Source: Terriglobales bacterium
GTDB lineage: Bacteria; Acidobacteriota; Terriglobia; Terriglobales; Acidobacteriaceae
DNA length: 64,000 nt
NCBI GenBank assembly: GCA_025936825.1
Contig: JAICSO010000009.1
Coordinates: 1-64,000 of the forward strand
Direction: 5' to 3'
Below the pieces are notes generated by a model. The model made no database searches. It had not been told where the DNA came from and worked only from the letters and a program-made list of their open reading frames with translations. Each line of letters begins with the position of its first letter. Positions within the stretch are counted from its first letter, which is position 1. A program made the position numbers and the translations under genes. Positions 32,801-42,176 of the stretch are shown one piece after another.

Positions 32801-35544
32801 GTGCCACTATCACTGTGACGACGACGGCGGCGACCGCCTATTCGTTGGCTGTCAATACGGTTATTGTGAATTCCGGAACTTCCGACCCGAACGCCACGAA
32901 CAACACGGCAAGTGTTTCGGTCGCGATTGAAGGACCGACAAGCGTGAAAGTGAACTCGTTCTCTGCGAGTCAGAACGGCAATGGTGTGCTGCTGGCATGG
33001 AACACAGGAGGCGAGATTCACAATCTCGGCTTCAACGTGTATCGCGACGCGAACGGTCAGAAGATACAGCTGAATCCGTCTTTGATCGCGGGATCGGCGC
33101 TGCTGATGCGCGAAGCGTTAGAGCAACACGCGGCAAAATCTTATGGATGGGTTGATCCGTCGCCGATCCCGGGCGCTGAGTATTGGCTCGAAGATGTCGA
33201 TCTGAACGGCATGCGCACTATGCATGGACCAATCAGCGTCCAGGCGATGTCGCCGGCGATGCAAACTGGGGCGAAAGCTATGGTGCGGGTGGCCACGCTT
33301 CAGGACCTGGCACGGCCGGTGGCGCGGTTTGCGGCTACTTCGGCTGCAAGCAATCTAGCGGCGCCGCCGCTGGCGCATGTACGTGAAGTTATGGCGAGGC
33401 CCGCTAGTACATCAACGCGGCAGCAGGTTGGGTTCGCACTGGCAGCGCGTCCAGCTGTAAAAATCTTTGTCGATCACGAAGGCTGGTATCGCGTGACTCA
33501 GCCGCAGTTGGTTGCGGCAGGGCTATCGCCAAATGTGGATGCTCGATCTCTGCACCTGTTCGCGGAGGGCATTGAGCAACCCGTTCGTGCGACCGGTGGT
33601 GACGTATTCGGGCCGCAATCCGCGATCGAATTCTACGGGACGGCGATTGACACGCCATACTCCGGCCAACGGGTGTATTGGCTCACGTCGCAACAACAGC
33701 CGGGGCTGCGAATTGCGGCGGAGAATGAGAACGGAAGCGCCGGGCCGACGCCGACAAGCTTCCTGCAAACGGTGGAACTCAAGCCGCGCACCACGTACTT
33801 CGCGGCGCTTTTGCGCGAGAACACCGATAACTTCTTCGGGCCAGTGATCTCGCCGACTTCAACGACTGAGAGTTTGAATGTGGCGAACGTTGCTCTGGGT
33901 GAAGTTGCGCTGGACATCGTATTGCAAGGCGTAACGGAAGGCCAGCAGCACGATGTCACCGTGGCATTGAATAGCGCGACGCTCGGCGACGTGCACTTTG
34001 CAGGCCAGCAGGAGGGCCGAGAGCACTTCACCATCCCGAACGGAATTCTCGCCAACGGTACGAACACCATTACATTGACAGCACAGCAAGGAAGCAACGA
34101 CATCAGCTTGATCGACACTATCGATGTGAGCTTCCCGCATACGTATACCTCCGAATCGGATCAACTGAAGTTCAGCGCAAATGCCGGAGCCACCGTCACT
34201 GTCGCTGGATTCTCCCAACCGCCGACGCGGCTGATCGATGTAACGAATGCGCAACAGCCCTACTCCGTTGCATTTCAAACGTCAGCGGTTGGCATGACCT
34301 ATTCGCTCACTGCTCAGGTGCCATGGACTTCCTCTGGAACGCATTGGCTCTTGGCCACGACGGACTCACAGATTGCCACGCCTGTCATGCTGGCGCCGCA
34401 CAATCCTTCCAGCTTGCATGCAGTACAGCGCGGCTCAGAAATGGTTTTGCTGACTCCACCGCAGTTCGCCCCACAGTTCCAGCCAGTAGCAGACCTGCGT
34501 CGCGCGCAAGGCAAGTCGGTCGCGATGATCAGCGTGGACGACATTTACGATGAATTCAATTTTGGCGAGCGCACTCCGTATGCAGTGCGCGATTTTCTAC
34601 GCACCGCGACCGCAGCATGGAAGCAGAAGCCACGTTATCTGCTGCTCGGTGGAGATGCTTCCGTCGATCCCAGGAACTATCTCGGGTTCGGCTATCTGGA
34701 TTTCGTGCCGACGAAAATCATTGTCACGCAGGAACTGAAGACGGCGTCCGATGATTGGTTTTCGGATTTCAACAACAGCGGCTTTGCGCAAATCGCCACC
34801 GGCCGTCTCCCGGCGCGCAGCCCCGGCGATGCGCAAATCATGGCTGGGAAGATTGTTGGATATGAAGCGGGCCAACGTGGAAGCTGGGCTAACGACGGCA
34901 TGGTGGTTGCCGACGTGGACGATCCAGGCGTGAGCTTCACGCAGGCTGCGCAATCTGTCCAAAGTGCGTTGCCCCAGAATATGAATGTCACCGGCATATT
35001 TACGACCAGTGTTGGTGCCAGCACGGCACGGCAGCAGATCCTCTCCGGAATGAATGCCGGTCAGTTGTTCGTGAATTACAACGGCCACGGTTCGGTGCAG
35101 ATTTGGGGCAGCACGCTGTTCGACGATAATGCGGCTTCGACATTGACTAACGGCAACAAGCTGCCATTTGTGGTTGCGATGAATTGTCTGAACGGGTTCT
35201 TCCACGATGTCTACAGCGAGAGCCTTGCGACGGCGCTGATGATTTCGCCCAACGGTGGCGCAGTGGCGGTCTGGGCCTCTTCGGGGCTCACTGCGCCGAG
35301 TCCGCAATTCCAAATGGACCAGACGCTGGTGCGAACGTTGGCAGGTTCGCCGTGGATGCCGGTCGGCGATGCCGTTATGCTGGCGAAGTCGGGAATCGCA
35401 GACCAGGATGTGCGAAGAACATTTATCCTGTTTGGCGATCCCACGATGCGACTGAAGTGGCCGCAAGGTATCACAGCGCCGCCTGCATTTAAGAAAGCGC
35501 CAGCAAGTGAAATCAAACCGCAAGCCGGAATTCGTTTGTATTGA
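29866..35544 (+). CDS. Large secreted protein with DUF11 repeats and C25 peptidase domain
   Basis: 1,892 residues from a GTG start; a signal peptide ends near residue 48 (LAAVILLCMATAHAQ). Domains: a beta-rich N-terminal domain (50-260), a DUF11 domain (about 264-365), a long glycine/asparagine-rich region (about 605-860, with runs such as GAGGGANAGAGGQGG), a second DUF11 domain (about 899-1022), a fibronectin-like stretch, and a C-terminal C25 (gingipain-type) peptidase domain (about 1537-1880). The catalytic pair is visible: H1741 in YNGHGS and C1774 in MNCLNG. No C-terminal sorting domain was recognised. It probably acts outside the cell or on its surface. Long compared with typical C25 proteins. 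Confidence 0.85.
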   Translation: MGTISLGRSAPQDALFCNFAHSIFAEWRRSYGVALAAVILLCMATAHAQVAFDTATSSSGVLMQGANTLTFGHTSTGTNLVLVVGVSFNISGQTNASITGITYNGIGLQSAGSQSNGTNRHTEIWYLIGPATGTHNVVVTLNIPGGGTVGTVAGAVTFTGADQSTPIRTFASSTGSSTNAFVNVASSSNDMVLDTLAIDRNSTAASTSPAQIQRWAAASGGTNRDIYGFGSTRAGAASVPMSETLNTTGTWALSAVSVQPSQSDLTVSISGSTTHFAANVTYAVAIKNTGPSGGSGVTATLTMPSGLTLVSAIPSQGSGCTGTTTITCSLGSLAKDTTATIAVTATPSAPGGYVLSAAVSSTSADLNNSNNSASAVSYSEFTSCATTPTTAGGNLTGVINTYYPGTATAGAGTTSITLGAATGSGTAIAAGDMVLIIQMQDAAINTSNNSQYGDGVSGSGSTNLNNAGVYEYATAVNGVPTSGGTLTVTGAGPGGGLLYTYTAAAASSSQGARTFQVIRVPNYLSATLTTGLTASAWNGSTGGVLAVNVSGTLTLNNANVSVNGLGFRGGAPLFLNGTSGAANTDYLFTAPSSYNTTTLTVAAGAHGGKGEGIAGTPEYVENVTGVTGGVVTAGTVVNTNQSYAEGYPLGSVARGAPGNAGGGGTDSDPAGNDENSGAGGGANAGAGGQGGNSWNTNLSVGGLGGTAFPATTSRVVMGGGGGSGSSNNNSDNTTAPFASSSGAPGGGIVLIRAATISGNATITANGYGAYNSTGRDGGGGGGAGGSIIFLWTTVTGTPTITLTANGGKGGDTWDTGTPQFPGYSNANRHGPGGGGGAGAIFYSGNGSTVNATSNGGANGITLSNATASYGATSGGNATPVSGITLDSSPGPHSAAGCADLAITKSASPNPVIVNNTITYTITVTNNTATAAASTLTVVDTIPAEVTYVSSSVSGGTGGSCTQSAGVLTCTFTALAGGASATITVTTTAATAYSLAVNTVIVNSGTSDPNATNNTASVSVAIEGPTSVKVNSFSASQNGNGVLLAWNTGGEIHNLGFNVYRDANGQKIQLNPSLIAGSALLMREALEQHAAKSYGWVDPSPIPGAEYWLEDVDLNGMRTMHGPISVQAMSPAMQTGAKAMVRVATLQDLARPVARFAATSAASNLAAPPLAHVREVMARPASTSTRQQVGFALAARPAVKIFVDHEGWYRVTQPQLVAAGLSPNVDARSLHLFAEGIEQPVRATGGDVFGPQSAIEFYGTAIDTPYSGQRVYWLTSQQQPGLRIAAENENGSAGPTPTSFLQTVELKPRTTYFAALLRENTDNFFGPVISPTSTTESLNVANVALGEVALDIVLQGVTEGQQHDVTVALNSATLGDVHFAGQQEGREHFTIPNGILANGTNTITLTAQQGSNDISLIDTIDVSFPHTYTSESDQLKFSANAGATVTVAGFSQPPTRLIDVTNAQQPYSVAFQTSAVGMTYSLTAQVPWTSSGTHWLLATTDSQIATPVMLAPHNPSSLHAVQRGSEMVLLTPPQFAPQFQPVADLRRAQGKSVAMISVDDIYDEFNFGERTPYAVRDFLRTATAAWKQKPRYLLLGGDASVDPRNYLGFGYLDFVPTKIIVTQELKTASDDWFSDFNNSGFAQIATGRLPARSPGDAQIMAGKIVGYEAGQRGSWANDGMVVADVDDPGVSFTQAAQSVQSALPQNMNVTGIFTTSVGASTARQQILSGMNAGQLFVNYNGHGSVQIWGSTLFDDNAASTLTNGNKLPFVVAMNCLNGFFHDVYSESLATALMISPNGGAVAVWASSGLTAPSPQFQMDQTLVRTLAGSPWMPVGDAVMLAKSGIADQDVRRTFILFGDPTMRLKWPQGITAPPAFKKAPASEIKPQAGIRLY

Positions 35545-35887
35545 CCACGTGCAACTCGCCATGCCTGCCGGGCAGGAGGCGGTTGCACGCGCTTTCTTTT
35601 GCGACGTGCTGGGAATGGCGGAGGTCCTCAAACCAGCGGAGTTAGCGAAACGCGGTGGATGCTGGTTTCAGGCCGGCAATGTGCAAATCCATCTCGGGGT
35701 GGAAGCCGATTTTCGTCCTGCGAAAAAAGCTCATCCGGCTTTGAGATGCGAAAATTACGACGCTTTACTCGCGAGTCTTGCCGCAAAAGGCATCCATGCA
35801 GAAGAAGCCAACGACATTCCGGGCGTTCGGCGCTGCCATATTCACGATCCGTTCGGAAACCGGATTGAACTTGTGTGCGGGGACTAG
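35507..35887 (+). CDS. VOC (glyoxalase-type) family protein
   Basis: 126 residues from a GTG start that overlaps the end of the C25 peptidase gene by 38 bp in another frame. The fold pattern is complete: CIDHVQLAMPAG, ARAFFCDVLGM, GCWFQAGNVQIHLGVE, and HIHDPFGNRIELV. Metal-ligand candidates are the histidine in DHVQLA, that in IHLGVE and the final glutamate in RIELV. Substrate unknown; annotated homologues include glyoxalases and ring-cleavage dioxygenases. Cytosolic. Confidence 0.85.
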   Translation: MKSNRKPEFVCIDHVQLAMPAGQEAVARAFFCDVLGMAEVLKPAELAKRGGCWFQAGNVQIHLGVEADFRPAKKAHPALRCENYDALLASLAAKGIHAEEANDIPGVRRCHIHDPFGNRIELVCGD

Positions 35888-35991
35888 CGCAATCCAGTAT
35901 TGCTCCTCGAATGCGGACTGAGTAGCATAAGAGCAAGCTCAGGCCCGCTCACGCAAGAGCCGCGGGATTACTCTCTCATTCGAAGGGTATA

Positions 35992-38481
35992 GTGCGACTC
36001 AAGACCTGTAATTTTCATTGGGAATTCTTGTTTCTACAGACGACGGTGCTCCTGGCCGCGATCGGCGCGATGGCACAGAACGTCTCGTTTGATCTGGTTG
36101 GGCCCAAGGTGGACGTCCGCGTGCAGCGTGCTGGCGAAACCCTGCCCATCGCGCAGGTGCCGAATCTCCAGGCCGGCGATCGTGTGTGGATTCATCCTGA
36201 TCTGCCCGATACTCAGTCGGTGCACTACGTGATGATTGTCGCGTTCTTGCGCGGGGCAACGAATCCGCCGCCGGAGTCGTGGTTCACTCGCGTAGATACC
36301 TGGACGAAACAAGTCCATCAAGAGGGTATTTACGTTACGGTTCCGGAAGAGGCGGAAGAAGCAGTTGTGTTTCTCGCACCAGATACAGGCGGCGCCTTCT
36401 CGACCCTGCGCGGAACTGTGCGCGCCAAGCCTGGAGCGTTCGTCCGCGCAGTCCAGGACTTGGAGCAAGCCAGCCTCGACCGCTTGCGGCTCGAAGCTTA
36501 TCTGGACGCGGTGCGAGAAAGTTCGCTGGATACGGAGCAACTCAAAGCGCGTACATCGATGCTGGCGCGAAGTCTGGGAATCAAACTGGACCAGCAATGT
36601 TTTGATAAGCCGAGCGCGCAGCAGGTGCCGTGCCTGACGCAACACACGGACCAACTTGTGCTTGATGATCAGCACAGCCAGACCATGGTTGCGACGCTGA
36701 CCACCGGTCCATCCACCGAGCTGATTGCAAACATCAGTTCCACTCCAACGGCACGCAGCGGCTATTACAGCCCCTATATTGGCGCGGTGGTCGACATGGC
36801 GCGAATTCTTAGCACCGCGCACACGGCGCAGTTTCAGTACATCCCTGCGCTCGCTCTGCCGAAAGAAGACCAACTCAAATTGCGGCTGAACAATCCGCCA
36901 TCGTTCAGGAATCCCAAATCGGTGATTGTCATCGCGTTGCCGCCGGTGCGACCCGCCGTTGTGCCTCCTTTGCGAGCGCTGGATGGCACCCAAGTGTTCT
37001 GTGCCAACCAACCCGAACTAGTCTTGCCTGCGGACGGTGCGCCTCTTATCTTCGCCACGAACCTAGGGCGGAAATACGTCTTGCACGTTGAGACTAAGGC
37101 TGGCGCTGGATTCGAATTGCCAGCTGAGCCGGATCCCGCGCGCGGCGGATTTGTGATTGGCACAAAGGACGCGCATTTCCAGCCTTGGGACGGTGAAGTT
37201 ACAGGAACCATTCGTGGCACTTGGGGGTTCCGCCCATTCGAAGGGCCGCATTATCGATTGCGGGCAGCGCGTCCGGGACAGTGGGTGGTTGCGTCGAAAG
37301 ACGCGAGCGCGTTAATCGTGGGCCGCGGAGACACGCTGCACGTGCAATCCGCGGACATATGTTGCGTGCACGAAGTGGTGATGCACGATCGTGAGGGCAA
37401 GGATGTGAACCTGCCCTGGAAAGTTTCGAAACCCGATGAGTTGGAGGTCAAGGTCCCGCTGCAGAATGCGACTGCCGGGTCGCTGAAGATGTACATCAAC
37501 AAGTTCGGATTACACGAACCGGACGAGATCTCGTTGCATACCTTCGCAGAAGCAGGCAGGCTCGATTCCCTGACAATCTACGCCGGGGACAGTGATGCGG
37601 TCCTGAAAGGAACTCGGTTGGACCAAGTGGCGTCGGTGGAACTCGATGGAATCAATTTCCAGCCTGGTGCGCTCTCGCGTGCGAACCAGCACGACGAGCT
37701 GAAGCTCGCGACGCAAGATAGCTCTGTAAAAGTAAAACTCGAAGTTGGCCAAAGTTCGACTGCGCTGGTGACGCTGAAAGACAGCCGCACACTCGATCTC
37801 AAGACTACGGTTGCTGCGCCCCGGCCGAAGGTCACACTACTCAGCAAGAGCGTGCAGGTCGAGAACACCGATCCTCCGCCGATGATTCATCTTGGGAATC
37901 CCGATGAACTGCCGCAGGATGGGCGACTGAATTTCTTTCTGAAAGCGCAGGTTCCCGAGACGTTTTCACCAAGCGCCAAGGTCGAAGTCGCGACTGCAGA
38001 TGAATCATTTCACGTACTGCTGACTGTTAAGGACGGCAACCTGACGTTGCAGGATTCGAAGACGGTGTTCGCCGTTCTAGATCCGATGAAGCTATTAGGT
38101 CCATCTGCTTTTGGGCCGCTGAAGCTCCGCGCAGTAAGTCCGGATGGCGTGGAGGGGGATTGGCAGCCGCTGGTCAATCTGGTGCGAATGCCGGAACTCA
38201 AAGCCATTCATTGCACCACGCCCGCAAAGCCTGCCGAACGGCGTGCTGCTGCAGATAAACCCGACTTCCCTGAAAGCCAATGCACTTTGACCGGCGACAA
38301 ACTCTTTCTGATCGACGCGATTAGCGCGGACCCAGACTTCAGCAGTCCTGTAACTGTGCCGGACGGCTTTATTGAGGCTTCCTTGAGCTTGTCAGTGCCG
38401 CGCGGGAAGGGTGTTTACATCAAGCTCCGAGACGATCCAGCAACTGTGGACACTATCAGCATGCCGATCTCCGGGGATTGA
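35992..38481 (+). CDS. Large hypothetical exported protein
   Basis: 829 residues from a GTG start; the N-terminal segment LQTTVLLAAIGAMAQ is a signal peptide. The first 200 residues include a helical part (AVQDLEQASLDRLRLEAYL). The rest is beta-rich, with several IgA-like or tip-type segments: DGTQVFCANQPELVLPADG, GPHYRLRAARPGQWVVAS and SLTIYAGDSDAVLKGTRLDQ. No catalytic motif. Similar large proteins of unknown function are common in Acidobacteria genomes. Probably periplasmic or outer-membrane associated. Confidence 0.7.
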   Translation: MRLKTCNFHWEFLFLQTTVLLAAIGAMAQNVSFDLVGPKVDVRVQRAGETLPIAQVPNLQAGDRVWIHPDLPDTQSVHYVMIVAFLRGATNPPPESWFTRVDTWTKQVHQEGIYVTVPEEAEEAVVFLAPDTGGAFSTLRGTVRAKPGAFVRAVQDLEQASLDRLRLEAYLDAVRESSLDTEQLKARTSMLARSLGIKLDQQCFDKPSAQQVPCLTQHTDQLVLDDQHSQTMVATLTTGPSTELIANISSTPTARSGYYSPYIGAVVDMARILSTAHTAQFQYIPALALPKEDQLKLRLNNPPSFRNPKSVIVIALPPVRPAVVPPLRALDGTQVFCANQPELVLPADGAPLIFATNLGRKYVLHVETKAGAGFELPAEPDPARGGFVIGTKDAHFQPWDGEVTGTIRGTWGFRPFEGPHYRLRAARPGQWVVASKDASALIVGRGDTLHVQSADICCVHEVVMHDREGKDVNLPWKVSKPDELEVKVPLQNATAGSLKMYINKFGLHEPDEISLHTFAEAGRLDSLTIYAGDSDAVLKGTRLDQVASVELDGINFQPGALSRANQHDELKLATQDSSVKVKLEVGQSSTALVTLKDSRTLDLKTTVAAPRPKVTLLSKSVQVENTDPPPMIHLGNPDELPQDGRLNFFLKAQVPETFSPSAKVEVATADESFHVLLTVKDGNLTLQDSKTVFAVLDPMKLLGPSAFGPLKLRAVSPDGVEGDWQPLVNLVRMPELKAIHCTTPAKPAERRAAADKPDFPESQCTLTGDKLFLIDAISADPDFSSPVTVPDGFIEASLSLSVPRGKGVYIKLRDDPATVDTISMPISGD

Positions 38482-38555
38482 TCGTCTTTTCTACTGGCCC
38501 CATCTGACGCCCTCGCATTTGCCAAATTACGCAGGCAGGCCCGAAACTAGTTGCC

Positions 38556-39335
38556 ATGCCTGTTCCGCTCAGTCTCGAAGGTCGCGTCGCGCTGGTCACC
38601 GGCGGTTCCCGTGGAATTGGCGCCGCCATCGTGCGGATGTTCGTGGCGGCGGGGGCACGAGTCTACTTCAATTACGAAAAAGCAAAAGAGCAGGCGAAGG
38701 AGTTGTGCCGCGAGTGTGGAGAGGCGAACTGTGCTGCGGAAGCCAGATCGCTCGATAGTCCCGCGTCGGCGGCAGAGTTGGTGACCTCCTGCCTGAAGAA
38801 ATTCGGACGCCTGGACATCTTGGTCGCGAATCATGGAATTTGGCCACCTGAAGATGCACCGATCGATCGGATGGCAGACGATCAATGGAATCGAACCGTG
38901 GCGGTGAACCTGGATTCTGTCTTCGGCCTCATGAAGCACTCGGTTGCAGCGATGAAAAAGACGGCCACGATGGCATCTCCTGGGCACGTGGTACTGATCA
39001 GTTCGACTGCAGGCCAGCGCGGCGAGGCCTTCCATTGCGATTACGCAGCAACCAAAGGCGCGCTCATCAGCATGGTGAAAGGGCTTTCGACGGAACTGGC
39101 GCGAGATCACATTTATGTCAATTGTGTGGCCCCGGGTTGGGTCGAAACCGACATGGCGCGTCCGGCAATGGAGGATCCACCAACCGCTAAGAAAGTTCTC
39201 AGTACAATACCGCTAGGCAGAATCGGAAAACCTGAGGAAATTGCCGGACCGGTGCTGTTCCTTTGTACGCCACTCGCCGGGTTTGTGACGGGCGAGATTT
39301 TCAATGTGAATGGTGGCGCCGTTCTGGTGGGCTAA
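38556..39335 (+). CDS. SDR-family oxidoreductase
   Basis: 259 residues, the usual classical SDR length. The nucleotide-binding TGGSRGIG motif is at 15-22, the structural VANHGI (in place of NNAG) near 91, the catalytic serine at 150 (LISS), and YxxxK at 163-167 (DYAATKGAL). The closing GEIFNVNGGAVLVG is FabG-like. It reduces or oxidises a carbonyl or alcohol with NAD(P)H; the substrate cannot be told from sequence, and a FabG-like 3-oxoacyl reductase role is only one option. Cytosolic. Confidence 0.92.
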   Translation: MPVPLSLEGRVALVTGGSRGIGAAIVRMFVAAGARVYFNYEKAKEQAKELCRECGEANCAAEARSLDSPASAAELVTSCLKKFGRLDILVANHGIWPPEDAPIDRMADDQWNRTVAVNLDSVFGLMKHSVAAMKKTATMASPGHVVLISSTAGQRGEAFHCDYAATKGALISMVKGLSTELARDHIYVNCVAPGWVETDMARPAMEDPPTAKKVLSTIPLGRIGKPEEIAGPVLFLCTPLAGFVTGEIFNVNGGAVLVG

Positions 39336-39374
39336 TCTGAAGCAGCCGCAGGGGTTTCGCTCGCGTCTAACTCT

Positions 39375-40220
39375 ATGAAGATAATGAAATATGTGGTTAC
39401 GTTTCTGCTACTGACGGCGCTTGCCGTGGCCCAGAACACCAGCGATGCTCCTCCAACTGCTGCGGCGCCTTCGACGTCCACCGGTTCGACAACAAATTCC
39501 GCTATTCCTACAGATCAGGAGAATGCTGCCAAGGCGAAACAACTTATCCAGCAGGCAATCCAAACGCTCGGAGGTCAAGCCTATCTGACATGGCGCACGC
39601 AAACGTCCCAGGGGCGAAGCTACAGCTTCCATCATGGGGAACCGAACAGCCTGGGAACCCAGGTTTGGCGCTTCCGTGAATACCCGGACAAAGATCGCCT
39701 CGAGCTCACGAAGAAGCGAGACATATTTGAGATCTTCAACGGTGACAAGGGCTGGGAAGTCACTTTTCGCGGGGTTCGGAACTTGGAAGATACCGATCTC
39801 CAACCCTACATGCGTCGTCGGCACTACTCCCTGGACAGCGTTCTTCGGGAGTGGATTAACCAGCCGGGAGTAGCCTTTTTCTACGAAGGCCAGACGGTTG
39901 CGGCGCAGAAGCAGACCGAACAGGTCACGATTATGAACGCCAAGAATGAAGCCGTGACCCTGAACTTCGACATCCATACGCACCTGCCGGTACGCAAGAG
40001 CTTCACGTGGCGAGATCCTACCGACAAAGAGCGCAACGTCGAAGAAGAAATTTACGACAACTACCGCAATGTGCAAGGGATCCTCACCCCCTTCGACGTG
40101 ACCCGGACCTACAACGGAGAGATGTCGGCACAGTCATTCTTGACCGAAGCCAGTTACAACCAGACCCTGAATCCCGAATTGTTTGACCCGCAAGCTACCT
40201 GGAAGAGCAAGCACAAGTAG
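39375..40220 (+). CDS. Periplasmic protein, LolA-like fold likely
   Basis: 281 residues with a signal peptide (VVTFLLLTALAVAQN). After a threonine/serine/proline-rich linker (about 20-45) a helix (AAKAKQLIQQAIQTLGGQAY) leads into a beta-rich domain (VWRFREYPDKDRLELTKK, FEIFNGDKGWEVTFRG) of the outer-membrane-lipoprotein-sorting type seen in many Acidobacteria proteins. It may carry lipoproteins or lipids across the periplasm; this is inferred from the fold pattern. It precedes lpxC by 180 bp but is not clearly in the same operon. Confidence 0.65.
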   Translation: MKIMKYVVTFLLLTALAVAQNTSDAPPTAAAPSTSTGSTTNSAIPTDQENAAKAKQLIQQAIQTLGGQAYLTWRTQTSQGRSYSFHHGEPNSLGTQVWRFREYPDKDRLELTKKRDIFEIFNGDKGWEVTFRGVRNLEDTDLQPYMRRRHYSLDSVLREWINQPGVAFFYEGQTVAAQKQTEQVTIMNAKNEAVTLNFDIHTHLPVRKSFTWRDPTDKERNVEEEIYDNYRNVQGILTPFDVTRTYNGEMSAQSFLTEASYNQTLNPELFDPQATWKSKHK

Positions 40221-40402
40221 CTCGCTCGTCCTTCTACCCACGTTACGATGTGTGTAACCCCTTCGGCAAAGGGCGACGTACGCGTGGCGTATATCGCTGA
40301 TTCTAAAATGTTAATTCCGTCCCGTAAGTTATTTGCATTGTTCGATGTGGCTTTTCTGCCACAGTCGCCCATTCAGCAAAACAGGTAATCTAACCGGTTG
40401 CC

Positions 40403-41314
40403 TTGATCTACGAGCAGACAATCCGTACCAGTGCTGAGTGCAAGGGAGTTGGCCTGCACTCCGGGGCCCCTGTTCACCTCAAGATTCTTCCCGCTGCCTC
40501 GGGCACCGGAATTGTATTTCGCCGAACCGATCTGGATGGTTTTGAACTAGAGGCGGTGAGCCGCAACGTTGCGCGCGTCAGCTACGCCACCAGTCTGATG
40601 AAGAAAGGCGTGCTGATCTCCACCACCGAGCACCTGTTATCCGCTTTCGTAGGCATGGGGATCGATAACGCGATCGTGGAACTGGACAACCTGGAACTGC
40701 CGATCCTCGATGGCAGCGCTCAGCCGTTTGTCGACCTGATGCGACGGGCTGGAGTTCGCAAGCAGCGACGGGCACGCAGCTTCCTCAAGGTTCTACGGCC
40801 AATCGAACTGCGAGAGGGCAGCAAGTTCATCGGCGTTTACCCATCCGACCGGTACACCGTCTCGTACACGATTGATTTCCCGCATCCGTTGATCGGACGC
40901 GAAGCTCGCACATTAGAACTCACGAACGGCCATTATCTGGCAGAAATTGCTTCTGCGAGAACCTTTGGTTTTTTGCATGAGGCCGAGGTCATGCGTCAGC
41001 AGGGCTTGATACGAGGTGCCTCTGAAGAGAATGCAATCGTCCTGACGCGCGACGGCTTGGTGAATCCTCCGTTGCGGTATCCCGATGAGTTCGTTCGTCA
41101 CAAGATACTGGACCTGATTGGCGATCTCGCGCTCATCGGGAGACGAATTCTCGGGAATGTGGTTGCTGATCGTGCCGGACACGCTATGCACACCGCTTTG
41201 GTATCGCGCCTGCTGCGCGATCAGGCTTCATGGGAAGAAGTGACCCTGGCCCGTGAGGAAGAAGCGGCAGATGTTCCAGTCGAACCCGAACGCGCGGCAG
41301 CATCCCTTCAGTAG
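40403..41314 (+). CDS. lpxC: UDP-3-O-acyl-N-acetylglucosamine deacetylase LpxC
   Basis: 303 residues from a TTG start. This zinc enzyme makes the committed step of lipid A synthesis. Zinc ligands and active-site residues are present: H77 (TTEHLLSA), H233 and D237 (RHKILDLIGD), and the catalytic histidine at 260 (RAGHAMHTAL). GVGLHSGAPV near residue 15 and SARTFGFL near 184 are diagnostic. The C-terminal 30 residues are an acidic extension. Essential in most Gram-negative bacteria, which supports a lipopolysaccharide-bearing outer membrane here. Cytosolic. Confidence 0.96.
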   Translation: MIYEQTIRTSAECKGVGLHSGAPVHLKILPAASGTGIVFRRTDLDGFELEAVSRNVARVSYATSLMKKGVLISTTEHLLSAFVGMGIDNAIVELDNLELPILDGSAQPFVDLMRRAGVRKQRRARSFLKVLRPIELREGSKFIGVYPSDRYTVSYTIDFPHPLIGREARTLELTNGHYLAEIASARTFGFLHEAEVMRQQGLIRGASEENAIVLTRDGLVNPPLRYPDEFVRHKILDLIGDLALIGRRILGNVVADRAGHAMHTALVSRLLRDQASWEEVTLAREEEAADVPVEPERAAASLQ

Positions 41315-41350
41315 TTTTCGAGCGCTACCAACGTTTAGCAGCGCTTCCGA

Positions 41351-41569
41351 TTACGCGTCGGTTCTCGCTGCTTTGGTTTTTTCCTTACGCAGCTTCTTAA
41401 TTTCCGCTCGGGTCAACTCAGCGAGCAGCATGGCGTGTGATTTGGCCGACTCCTGATGTTCGCGGCTGAGAGGCGCCACTCGCATCTCAAGCAGCGGGGC
41501 ATCGTCTTCAATCATCTGCAAAAGGCGCTGAGCACGCGTGATTCTTTGGTCTATGGAGAGCTGGTTCAT
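41351..41569 (-). CDS. Small helical protein
   Basis: 72 residues, charged and helical throughout (QRITRAQRLLQMIEDDAPLL, then a basic C-terminus AEIKKLRKEKTKAARTDA). It lies between lpxC and folK on the opposite strand. It may bind nucleic acid or another protein. No family recognised. Confidence 0.5.
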   Translation of the reverse strand: MNQLSIDQRITRAQRLLQMIEDDAPLLEMRVAPLSREHQESAKSHAMLLAELTRAEIKKLRKEKTKAARTDA

Positions 41570-41684
41570 CCTTTAAGGGTCGCCAACCAGCAAACGGGGC
41601 ACAAGTTTCAAGCTGGGTTCCTGTATGCTACGAACCTGAGTTCTAAACGTCCCATCTAAGCCAGAATCGCGGAAGATCAGGCAA

Positions 41685-42176
41685 GTGCATAAGATCGTCT
41701 ATCTCTCGCTGGGATCGAACCTGGACGACCGGGCGGCCAACCTCCGCACCGCGCTGGAGAAACTAGGGGACTTGGGGACGGTGAATTCGGTTTCTGCGTT
41801 CTATGAGACCGAGCCGGTCGGGTTAACTGCTCAACCGTGGTTCGTGAACTGTGCCGCGAAACTGGACACGGAAAAAATGCCGCGCCAGTTGCTCAACGGA
41901 GTCCTCAACCTGGAACAGGAGATGGGCCGCCAGCGGAAACAGAAGAACGGCCCACGCATCATTGACATCGATATCCTGCTATTCGGAACATCTGTGATTG
42001 AAACCGCCGGCCTCACGGTGCCGCATCCCCGTATGCATGAGCGAAGGTTTGTGCTCGAGCCCCTCGCGGAGATTGCGCCAGATGTTCGCCATCCTGTGTT
42101 TAAGCGAACCGTACGCGAACTGCGCGACGCCCTTCCTCCAGGGCAGACGGTACGGCGGGTTTTAGAATCACTATGA
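41685..42176 (+). CDS. folK: 6-hydroxymethyl-7,8-dihydropterin pyrophosphokinase FolK
   Basis: 163 residues from a GTG start, the normal FolK length. Diagnostic parts: YLSLGSNLDDRAANL at the N-terminus, FYETEPVGLTAQPWFVN, and the signature GPRIIDIDILLFG whose two aspartates bind magnesium, followed by VPHPRMHERRFVLEPL. It transfers pyrophosphate from ATP to hydroxymethyl-dihydropterin in folate synthesis. Cytosolic. No other fol genes are adjacent. Confidence 0.95.
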   Translation: MHKIVYLSLGSNLDDRAANLRTALEKLGDLGTVNSVSAFYETEPVGLTAQPWFVNCAAKLDTEKMPRQLLNGVLNLEQEMGRQRKQKNGPRIIDIDILLFGTSVIETAGLTVPHPRMHERRFVLEPLAEIAPDVRHPVFKRTVRELRDALPPGQTVRRVLESL

